Part shown: positions 55,901 through 64,000 of the stretch, piece after piece
Layout: each line of letters opens with the position of its first letter
Numbering within the stretch: position 1 is the stretch's first letter
DNA from: Anticarsia gemmatalis
Taxonomy: Eukaryota > Arthropoda > Insecta > Lepidoptera > Erebidae
Direction of reading: 5' to 3'
Length of the DNA: 64,000 nt
NCBI RefSeq assembly: GCF_050436995.1
Contig: NC_134766.1
Location: 3,410,001 to 3,474,000, forward strand
Translations under genes and position numbers: made by a program
Notes under the pieces: generated by a model
The model's input: only the letters and a program-made list of their open reading frames with translations
Told to the model about the DNA's origin: nothing
Database searches by the model: none

Positions 55901-58507
55901 ATGGCCCTATTGCCTCCCTCAATAAATGAACTCAACGAAAAAGAATTGGGTAGTTGACTGTGTTAACACTAATTATTAAACTGCAACATTATCATAGCCT
56001 GAGTATTTTTTTATTAATAATGGTGAAATTTTAATGATTATAGGTAGTCATTCATTCAACATAAATACGAAACTATGAAGTTACTATTCCCTAATTCTAT
56101 ACTAAAATGTGTTTTTGACATTTCGTAAAGAGTAGCTGATTAACTGGTCAACTGGCTTAGCACATTCAAATGGACTCTAAGGACGCTATATCCATATCCA
56201 TACTAATATTATAAATGCGAAAGTAACTCTGTCTGTCTGTCTGTCTGTTACTCAAACTACTGAACCAATTTGCATGAAATTAGGTATGGAGATATTTTGA
56301 TACCGGAGAAAGGACATAGGCTACTTTTTACCCCTGGAAAATGACGCATTGCCATGGTAAAATTCAGGTGGCGGACGAAGTCGCGGGTAAAAGCTAGTAA
56401 AATAATAAACTGTATATAAAACACAATAATAAATACTTCATAGATAGTTTTCAATAATATCTAAGTCAAATATGCTTTATCATAAGTACTACTTGATAAA
56501 TAACTTAAACGATTGTAGCTAGGGATTCAATGACTATGTAATATATAATAGGTATACTATGTACGAACTATAGTGTATTGTAAGATTAAATCAGTGTATA
56601 TATGTTATCTGTTGATGATCTTACTACTCTACTCGTCCTTGGACATGATAAAATTCTAGAATGATTTAGTTATAGTTGTTCCTTGTGTGCGTTGTTCATG
56701 GCACCAATATTTCGAAATTAGGTAACATTTTTTAAAACAGATGATAATGATAAAGGCTGACAACTTAGTGTATAAGTTGGTACCTCCCATGCAAGTCGGT
56801 TGAGAGTTCGAATGCATGGCAACACACCAACGACTTTTTGAAATCATGTGCATATTGGAAATAATTGTCACTAGTTCCAACCCTGAAGGAAAATATAATG
56901 ACGCAACCTTGCATGCTTGAGAGTTCTTTAGAACAGTTCTTGGATGTATACAAAGTCCCCAACGCGCACTTGGCCAGCATTGTGGACTCTAGAGTCCTTC
57001 ATGGTAGAAGGTTCCTGCCCAGCAATGGGACATTAGGAGGTTAAATTTATTTTTAAAATGTGTGTTTTTCCTCACCCCTTCCACTGCCCGCTGACCACTT
57101 GGCCGGTGAACTCCTTCATATGTGCCAGTACAGCGTTGACATCAGGAGTGACGTCCTTGCCACCGACCAGGATGGGCCTGTTCTGTCTGTTGCGGAGAGC
57201 AATGTGCAGTACCGCACGGTCTTCTGTGAAGTTTATCTTTTCACCTGCGTTGTGGAAACGAAAGATTAGGTTGTATTACGGTGCTCTTGTTACTAAAGAA
57301 CGCTCCAGAACTGGATTTTTTCAGATCTCAAAGTGTTAAACTATAATAATTATATTGATAATTTGATGCATAGTTTAAGATGCGCTATTTATAGGGCATA
57401 GTGTAAATGAAAAAACATGTTAGTGCAATTAAAAACTGTATCTAGATTTTTCCAGTAATCCCCTGTGATGAAAGCAAGGCCTAGCACCTCTCAGTTTGCA
57501 CAAAGAGATTCTTTCCCAGCAGTGAAGCATGTAAAGGATTACTTTATAGTTATAATGCAAGACAAAATATAGTCCGTGAATGATTTTAACATTTAAAATT
57601 TTCAGGATCATTATTATACTTTATTTTTGATATACTTACATAGTGGTCCCTTATAACAAGAATAATATAAAAGTGGTCCCAGACTAAGAAAAGGTTGAGA
57701 ACCCCTGTTATAGTGGCTGTAACTGACCTGAGAACATGGCATCCCTAGCCTTCTCCACATTGCGGCTCTTGGCAAGGTTGAGCAGCAAGCTCCATAGCTG
57801 CTCATTGATGCGGTTCTTTGAGTAGTCCAGCAGGATCTCACCATCGTTTGGAGTAGGCACTCGAAGACTGAAGGAATATTTTATTTTAAAAAATATATTA
57901 TTAATAGTTAAATTAATTATTTATTTTATATAGAATAACATAACTGTTGTTGTTTATCTAAGCATTCTATTCTTGTTTTCTCTATTCATCTCATCTCATT
58001 AGCGTGTTAATTTATTTTCTATATATTCATAACAATATTATAGTAATGCTAATTAACAATAATAATAAAACGCAGATGGAAATAATGTGAAATAAGATTA
58101 CATCACTAATTAATTAATTAAAACAATTGATTTTATATCAGGATGACTCGATTATCATTGCCACAAATACCTATTATAAAAAAAAACAACTCATTGTGCA
58201 TGCGCGACCTTTACGACTGTTTGAAAGTGAAAGTGATATAACTAGATGAAACTCGTCCCAAATTAACTAAAACTTCAAATATATCCATGAATTATTAAGT
58301 AAACTTGCTCAAAACATAAAAACCGACAAATATATATCAATAATATTACGAAAAATTGCGTAAAATGCGAACAAACCTGAATTTATTGAACCGATCAGTA
58401 TCTTGTTGGAACAATTGTTGAATATTTATTTTTGCACCGTTCGCATCGTAGAATTTTTGGATTTCCACGTAAGCTGGGTCTTGTTTTAAATTAACTTTCG
58501 GCTCCAT
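49940..58507 (-). CDS. Pgi: Glucose-6-phosphate isomerase
   Basis: Minus-strand exons: 58507-58377, 57867-57728, 57244-57076, 55758-55650, 55199-55035, 54852-54740, 54444-54318, 53818-53724, 53253-53095, 52590-52458, 50867-50726, 50127-49940; 1671 bp, 556 residues plus TAA (human 558). It interconverts glucose 6-phosphate and fructose 6-phosphate in the cytosol. Visible signatures: INIGIGGSDLGPLM, SKTFTTQET, DWVGGRYSLWSAIGLS (active-site Arg), GEPGTNGQHAF (catalytic Glu), GGVHHKILLANFLAQTEAL (ring-opening His) and SHDASTNGLINFLK (active-site Lys). I chose the ATG at 58,507 (MEPKVNL) because it fits the family and has A at -3 and G at +4. An in-frame ATG lies 84 bp upstream (58,591) after an in-frame stop and would add a basic leader. 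Introns hold several repeats. The exon joins are all phase-consistent. Confidence 0.98.
50457..50656. mobile_element. Mariner-like MITE
   Basis: Ends TTAAGTCGGGGAAAAAGTC and GACTTTTTCTCCGACCTAA, flanked by TA on both sides. In PGI intron 11. Confidence 0.82.
51072..52170. mobile_element. 1.1-kb DNA transposon remnant with PHD-like frame
   Basis: Inverted ends AATAAGGTACCCGCGGGTAT and ATACCCGCAGGTACCTTATT. The words TTAAGGCCTA and AAGGCCTAT recur inside near both ends. It carries a minus-strand zinc-finger frame (51,415-51,561). It fills most of PGI intron 10. The superfamily is not certain; TIR transposases with a C-terminal PHD finger are known. Confidence 0.75.
51415..51561 (-). pseudogene. 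PHD-like zinc-finger tail of a transposase
   Basis: The minus-strand frame reads YCHAC, then CSRCSKWYHEDCVGL and FQCPDGC before a stop: the C-x2-C / C-x2-C / x4-H-x2-C / C-x3-C pattern of a PHD finger. Upstream it runs into a run of ten A and the frame is lost, so the rest of the protein is missing or shifted. Confidence 0.6.
52170..52380. repeat. Helitron-like decayed repeat
   Basis: Contains TGATGGTTTGTTATTCTTTC, ACTGAATCGGTTACGATG and GCGGACGAAGTCACGGGCGG ending in CTAG, typical of a third Helitron-like family. In PGI intron 10. Confidence 0.5.
53539..53686. mobile_element. 148-bp foldback in PGI intron 8
   Basis: TTGGGTAACTTTGAATCATT and, further in, GGGTAACATTGACAGTGGG are answered in reverse by CCCACGTTCAATGTTACAC and AATGATTCAAAGTTACCCAA. 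Arms about 50-55 bp, AT-rich centre. Confidence 0.8.
55795..55930 (-). repeat. Decayed Helitron copy
   Basis: CTGCCCGCGATTTCGGCC followed by TAGTCGTAGCGTGATGTTAT and ATAGCC words matches the middle of the main Helitron family in minus orientation. PGI intron 3. Confidence 0.5.
56197..56397 (+). mobile_element. Helitron-like repeat, AAATGCGAAAGTAACTC family
   Basis: TCCATACTAATATTATAAAT start, (TCTG)n tract, GCGGACGAAGTCGCGGG and CTAG end. PGI intron 3. Confidence 0.7.
56860..57045 (-). repeat. SINE (CCCACTGCTGGG family)
   Basis: The minus strand has TCCCATTGCTGGGCAGG, CCACAATGCTGGCCAAGTGC and GGTTGCGTCATTATATTTTC. It ends 31 bp from PGI exon 3. Confidence 0.65.
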
Positions 58508-60541
58508 AGTTTTAATTGATGTTACACAGGTCTTCAAAGTACGACTCCGAACTAACTGTAGTATAGTTGATAACGAATGTCTTTTTGACATTTCAATGAT
58601 AAGTGAAGGTTATTCGCGTTTTGTTCATGCACTGATAAAGAAACTAAGCAAGTACTTTCATTTACAATAATTTTTTTCAAAATATTTTGATCCATATTAT
58701 ATTGAATTTTAGACGCTATCAAAAAACAAGCGAATATGTAAATAACTCTATAAACGGACGTAATATTTTTTTGTGCTCTAATGTGCCTAGGATTATACGT
58801 GTGCCTCTGGGGGACCGCGGACCACAACTACTCAGAATAATTTCGAAAATAGGGATTTTGCAACCAGGTAAGCTTATTATGATGTTAGGGAAACGAATGT
58901 CGCGACGTGATAGAAGACTCGTCTAGGCTTCATCAATAGTTTTCAATGTGTCTGTGTGACGTGGCCATGGGGGTTCATGGTGTGCAACAAAACAACAGTG
59001 TTAAAGTTAACTTTTTTATTATAATCACGTGAAATTATATTGAGATTTGACAAAAATACAGTTTTTACAAGGTCTTTATTTCCCCGCCAATTCTCGTGTA
59101 TTTTTTCCTTTAAATAAACTAATATTGTTCAAGTACATAAATTCTATAAGTTATAATATTTTAAGGACTTATTTTATTAATATCTCCTAACAAATGTATA
59201 ACTGCAGTTCAGTTAGTTTTAGAACTAGGCATTACGATTATATCCAAGCTTTTTATTCAAATAAATGGCAAAGATAATAATAAAATATGTCCTCAGTCAA
59301 CACTTCATCAAATGATTTCTAATACCTTACGTTTATTGTCTTGAAAACACTTGATAAAATATTTTTAATAATTAAGTCATAATAATGAACTAAACCATTG
59401 ACTACAGGCGATAAAAAGAAACTAAAATTTCGCGGGAAATATTTCAGGCTACCATATTGCTTTAATTATATTATAACCTCAGCCTAAAAGAAAAAAAAAA
59501 AGAGAATGAAATGAATTTTACTGAGATTTCAATATGGCAGCCTTTATTATTTCCCGCGCAACTATACAAAAATAAAATAACTGGCTTTTTATTTAGAAAA
59601 ATCTATTAATACGACTAAACTACTTTTTATTATATTATTGTTTTTTATACATTACAAGATACAATGTTATTTACTGATGGATAAAATAGTGATAAAATAA
59701 AAATAACATTGAAACAATATAAATAGTGTTAGATACTTACACAAATGCTGTGAAAAGTGCAGTGTGGTTAATTAGTGATTGTCACACTTCTCAAAAGTAA
59801 GAAAATATAGTATTTATCATATCAATCACATAATAATATATTTATTCATTTTCATATCCTAGCAAATCATTTTTAAAGAAAGAAAAAGGCCTGAATTTTA
59901 TAAAAATACGATTTAATATAATAAGAAATACCTTTGATGAACATTAAGAACGATTACGTTTTTGACGTATTTTTAATAGGCAATAAATTGTTTCACGAAT
60001 GGCCAGTTTCAATTAAATATCTCTAAATAGGGGTAACCGATTTTTGATTACTACGCAAAATGTTGGCAGTTGTTTTTTCGGGAATCTGTAGGTCAAAATG
60101 TTATACCAATCAAGATATTTTCATCTACGTACCCCATTTAAAGATATCATGTTAAAACTAACCAAAAAGAATCACAAAAAACACCGATTTCATAATAATA
60201 TTGGCTAATTTCTTCAATCTCTCAATTTGAGCAATAAATTTGATACTTTTCTTTAAGTTTTCAATGCCTAATTAGATAATTACTTTACGAAATATTTTTT
60301 AAATACTTCACGCATTACTTAGGTCGATTAGGACTTTTTATTTTGGCGTTCAATTAGGTAACAATTACATTACTTTTAGACCATCGCGATGTACGACTGC
60401 TATCTAATATTAGACGAGAATTACTGCGAATCGCCCATTTTAAGTCCGACTATTGTAGCGTATACAATTAACAATTATTGATCACGAAGTCTAAGGATTA
60501 ATTACCAAATCACGAAGTGCGTCTTTTCTACTTAATTAATA

Positions 60542-60712
60542 TTAGCTTTTACTCGCAACTTAGTCCGCCACCTAAATTTTCCCATGGGAATTCGTCATTT
60601 TCCCGGGGTAAAAAGTAGCCTATGTCCTTTTGCGGGTATCAAAATATCTCCATAATCAGCAAATATCTCCATTTTAAGCAAATTGGTTCAGTATTTTAGA
60701 CGTGATTGAGTA
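60542..60712 (-). repeat. Helitron-like repeat, AAATGCGAAAGTAACTC family, truncated
   Basis: Plus-strand AGCTTTTACTCGCAACTTAG, CCCATGGGAATTCGTCATTT and AAAGTAGCCTATGTCC match the other two copies in reverse. Confidence 0.6.
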
Positions 60713-61188
60713 TGGATTAAAAGATTCACAAGTTTGGCGACGTGTCCGGAATATAGACATAGGCTTCCTTACTACAAGGGACTAACAATAATAATAGCGA
60801 AAAATGGTTGTATTCCATACTTATTTGCCTTCACTTTCGTATACAACCAGCGTGATTGTTATGGATATAAGTTAAACGTATAAACGCAGGTTACACAGGC
60901 CGTGGTCTTCATGATTAGTTAAATCTCGTATAATATAAGATAATAGGCAACAATTTCGATACCAATACTTAAATATACATTTTAGTTATAGTCCCTTAGC
61001 GTATAAATATTGATATGCCATACTAGGTGTTACGTTTACGCAATAAAGCCGATTATCATATGGCTATATATTTTTATTTCTCATACAACATTGATCTTTA
61101 TATTAGTGTAATAAGGCTCAAAATTAAAAGCTTTTGGTATCATAAAGACGAAAAAAGACGCTTTTTACTAGCATATCCTTCCCTGGTA

Positions 61189-61290
61189 TCTGAGTACATT
61201 TAGCGGTAGTTTATTCAATAGCGTTTTTAAATGAGTTAAAACGCTATTATATAGATAAATTACCGCTAAATTTACTCAGCAACCGGGGGT
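61189..61290. mobile_element. Foldback MITE (ACATTTAGCGG family)
   Basis: CTGAGTACATTTAGCGGTAG and CTACCGC-type right arm (TTACCGCTAAATTTACTCAG) around a short centre; the outer CCGGGGGT is as in 4724-4840. Confidence 0.75.
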
Positions 61291-61339
61291 TAGTGTATTA
61301 CAGATCAGAGGGTCGTATAAATGACATCTTACAGGTAGA

Positions 61340-61950
61340 TATAATATTGAACCTTAATACAAAGGAATAAAGATCAATTTCAAATACATATTACATGAAC
61401 CACGCGACTATACACTTCATCATAGTATCACGGATGATATCAGGGGTGTGGTTTTAAAAGGTCGTATAAACCACGTACTTTACAAGACAATACACCTTAT
61501 TACAGTGTAACAAAGATCCAAAATTGATGACAAGTCGTATTGTATCACACATTTCTCTATTTTAAACTCTATCACAAAGTAATAAAGATCAAAAGGTCTT
61601 ATAAGCCGCACTTTATTCTCAAGATATTGGCCCTTAGTACATTGAAATATAGACCGAATCGGTGACAAAAGGTCTTAAAAGCCACACACGACAGTACCCC
61701 TTATCACAATGTAATTAAGATCATAGACACGATATTTTAACGTTACGCTACACACATTTTCGGTTCGGCACTTTTCCCGAACATTTTTCACATCATATTC
61801 GATTTTACCGTCCGGCTAAGCCGATTTAGGCCGAACCGAATATGTATCTAGCAAGCCTTACATAGAAATATAGATCGAATCGGTGACAAAAGGTCTTAAG
61901 AGACACACACGACAGTACTCTTTATTACAATGTAATAAAGATACGTTTCC
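61340..61950. repeat. Degenerate tandem-like repeats reaching into the HGSNAT last exon
   Basis: A unit containing AATCGGTGACAAAAGGTCTT, CACACACGACAGTAC and ATTACAATGTAATAAAGAT occurs clearly at about 61,652-61,735 and 61,873-61,946, and in weaker form at about 61,350, 61,460 and 61,575. The last copy overlaps the stop and final codons of HGSNAT (61,925-61,946). Confidence 0.6.
61765..61856. repeat. Repeat with ACCGTCCGG...GCCGAACCGAAT word
   Basis: GGTTCGGCACTTTTCCCGAA on the left and TTTAGGCCGAACCGAATATG on the right form a partial hairpin. Same family as 28,905-29,035. It lies between two copies of the degenerate repeat. Confidence 0.55.
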
Positions 61951-63906
61951 TATGCAGCGCGACGGCTACCGCGAGCCATATGAGCATGGCGAGCGCGTGC
62001 GCGGCGAGCAGCTGGCTGTGTGTGGGCGCGTGCAGGCGCCAGTACAGCGGGAAGTTGCGCTTCAGGAGCTCGCTGCCGATGTACAGGAATAACGCGTTTT
62101 GTCCTAGAATACAAAAAATAACAGTTAAAAGCAAGCACAAATAGATATTTTTTTAATCGTAGGCTTCTATAATTTTATAAATTACAGCCAGATTTTGCCA
62201 GTCAAGAAAACGAAACTATAAAACTTAGTTCAAATATATTTTGGATAATGGTAGCTTTTTGAAAAATATAGAAAAAATAGGCTTAACTACATTAAAACTG
62301 CGTTTAAATTGGTTTTAGTAATTATAATGTCTCCCTAATCAGTATTCGGCAACGGCAACCCATTCTATTGTACAGAATTTATAGTGTTCAAGTATGTATC
62401 TATACTATTCAATATATTTCATAGCCCAGTACGACGGTATTCGATACGACCGTTGAGAACTGACGAATTTACATGCTTTCTAAGACACGGAGGTCTACAA
62501 CCTCAACTTTCTATCTCTAAGCAATTACTTTTGACAGATATATTTTTCAAGGTTTGAGGATTCCTTGACGAAAAAACAATCAATAACTCAAAAATGTTTT
62601 GGCCCAATTCGGAATTGGATCGCAGAATTTATATTCGACAATCGCATACACCACCAACCGGGCAACTGAGGCATTTTTTTAACCCATTACTGCCCCACTG
62701 CAGGGTAAGTGCCCCTTCCTAATCGAGGGAGATGGGATAACTAAGGCATTCAAGTTAAAAATAATCCACATTTCAACTTACCAGCGAGGCGCCCATAGCC
62801 AGTTACGCTCACCGGTCGGTAAACGATCTGTGGGTTAAGCAATCCTTGGCGCGGTCACTCCATAGATGGGTGACCGCATAGTGGTATTTGAACTGGGCGT
62901 CTCCGTGCTTCGGAGGGCACGTTAAAAGTTGGTCCCGGTTGTTATCTACTACGATAACAGTCGTTAAGCCATGTCAAAGGCCCTCGGGCGGCTTGAACAA
63001 CTTTGACACTAGGTTGACCACTAACCATACGATAAGAAGAAGAACTTACCAGCATAATACAGCGGTCGACCACCCCACTTGGTCTTCAGATCAACTACAA
63101 AGTACAGCACGGCTTGTATGAAGAGCGCGAGCGACGAGGTGACGAGGCAGTAGGACACGGACCACAGGTTCTTGTTGACGGGGATGGCGCCGCCGTTCTT
63201 GGAGAACAGGCACAGCGCGCCGCCGCCCACGCCGAACATTAGCGACCAGAACACCCAGCGCATTATACGAGCTCTGAAAAAATAGATAGTATAGATATAA
63301 AATCGCGCTTTTTTTCCATAGATATAGATTTTAAACATTACTGCATTTGCTTTTGAATGACTGTTTGTAAATGCCTTTTTTGGAATCTAAGATTGGTTGA
63401 AATTGATTTTATAGCTTAAAATCATTCCGATAAACGAAAAATTGTGAGTACAGAGTTACAGACATATATGAAACTGCCTACTTTTTGGAGGTAAAAAAAA
63501 TTAAAATATTTAATTAAACATCTAAAACCCACCTCTTTCAAATGATTCAAGCGCCGTAATATAATTTAAGAACATAAAATTGAGACACCGGCCACAATTT
63601 TGTCTTTCGAAGTAATGTACATAAAAATTCTAACAATAATTTTGAATTTTAATATTATGATAGTGACTTATAAACAGTCTCTTATGGCAATCATATACCT
63701 AGTTAAAAAAACATCAAATAAGCACATAACGGTATTACCTAGCATGATTATAAGCGAGCATGATCCTGGTAGCATGAGCTCCGGCCTGCACCACGAGCAC
63801 GCCGGACAGGATGCCCAGCAGTCCCTCCGGGTCGTGGCGCTGTGTCGTCTCGTATATGTCCTTGAACGTACCGCCCTTGTACAAGTGGGACTCGCCCAGG
63901 ATCATT
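61925..63906 (-). CDS. Hgsnat: Heparan-alpha-glucosaminide N-acetyltransferase, C-terminal part
   Basis: The last three minus-strand exons are in the window: 63906-63739, 63050-63273 (read 63273-63050) and 62103-61925; the 5' part lies beyond the right edge. The partial protein reads through HDPEGLLGILSGVLVVQAG, then IPVNKNLWSVSYCLVTSSL, VVDLKTKWGG, and ends ALHRKRIFITL. These match the HGSNAT C-terminus (PVNKNLWS and the final RKxIF are hallmarks), with about four or five membrane segments. The enzyme sits in the lysosomal membrane and acetylates terminal glucosamine of heparan sulfate with cytosolic acetyl-CoA. The active-site histidine region is not in the window. A 5S-derived SINE ends about one base from the donor of the exon at 63,050-63,273, and the stop region overlaps a repeat field. 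Confidence 0.95.
62681..62740 (+). repeat. SINE fragment (CCCACTGCTGGG family)
   Basis: AACCCATTACTGCCCCACTG and TAATCGAGGGAGATGGG match the family; short copy in the last HGSNAT intron. Confidence 0.55.
62783..63042 (+). repeat. 5S rRNA-derived SINE next to a splice donor
   Basis: Full-length copy: CTCACCGGTCGGTAAACGATC, GGGTTAAGCAATCC, GCGCGGTC, GATGGGTGACCGC, then CGTGCTTCGGAGGGCACGT, TTTGACACTAGGTTG and a GATAAGAAGAAGAA tail. The tail touches the inverted donor ACTTAC (63,044-63,049) of HGSNAT. Confidence 0.8.
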
Positions 63907-64000
63907 CTGGAAAAAATAAAGCATGTTATAGATAAAAAAAAAGGTGTTAATCAGAAAGTGGTTATCCCTTTAGGTAACTACAGAGGCAAGCTTTCGTATA

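Larger units (their letters stand above)
58508..61924. other. PGI 5' flank and HGSNAT 3' flank
   Basis: No coding exon recognised. The PGI promoter should lie near 58.5-58.9 kb. An open plus-strand frame at 58,687-58,926 has no recognisable family. Most of the rest is AT-rich, with repeats at 60.54-60.71, 61.19-61.29 and a degenerate repeat field from about 61.34 kb to the HGSNAT stop. Confidence 0.55.

Noticed and set aside
58687..58926. 79-codon plus-strand frame upstream of PGI
   Set aside because: No recognisable domain; it could hold an exon ending at CCAG/GTAAGC, but no partner exon was found on that strand.

Overview
This window looks like nuclear DNA from a moth or butterfly (Lepidoptera), possibly a noctuoid moth. 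Genes carry many short introns with GT..AG boundaries, and introns and intergenic DNA are packed with repeats of lepidopteran type: short Helitrons ending in CTAG, tRNA-derived and 5S-derived SINEs, and many small inverted-repeat elements. The assignment to Lepidoptera comes from this repeat content and from recognised protein families, not from a database search.

Layout, left to right. 1-16.3 kb: no gene that I can support, only layered repeats and AT-rich DNA. 16.3-25.2 kb (minus strand): a 14-exon gene for a secreted 511-residue cysteine-rich protein with two IGFBP-N-like modules, an RRKR processing site and a thyroglobulin type-1 domain. 25.2-29.5 kb: repeats. 29.5-36.3 kb (minus): a complete 7-exon atypical MAP kinase of the ERK7/MAPK15 family, 542 residues. 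36.3-39.3 kb: AT-rich DNA. 39.3-40.3 kb (minus): a 4-exon PLGRKT-like membrane protein, 149 residues. 40.8-47.2 kb (plus): a complete 8-exon flap endonuclease 1, 380 residues. PLGRKT and FEN1 are head to head and share a 487-bp promoter holding a perfect E2F-type site. 47.2-49.9 kb: convergent 3' ends. 49.9-58.5 kb (minus): a complete 12-exon glucose-6-phosphate isomerase, 556 residues. 58.5-61.9 kb: repeats. 61.9 kb to the right edge (minus): the last three exons of a heparan-alpha-glucosaminide N-acetyltransferase (HGSNAT-like) gene that continues outside the window.

For every complete gene the exon phases join without a break and the summed exon length is an exact multiple of three ending in a stop, which is the main support for the models. 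The genes are not a pathway: they serve secretion/extracellular signalling, cilium or autophagy-type kinase signalling, DNA replication, glycolysis and lysosomal glycan turnover.

The most unusual parts are in the repeats: a 3-kb hAT-like element in the last FEN1 intron that holds a second long-TIR element carrying what looks like a captured GC-rich promoter and first coding exon; a family of foldback elements with GGTATATTC ends and exact 8-bp target duplications; a SINE built from 5S rRNA; and a decayed element in a PGI intron that keeps a PHD-like zinc-finger reading frame.
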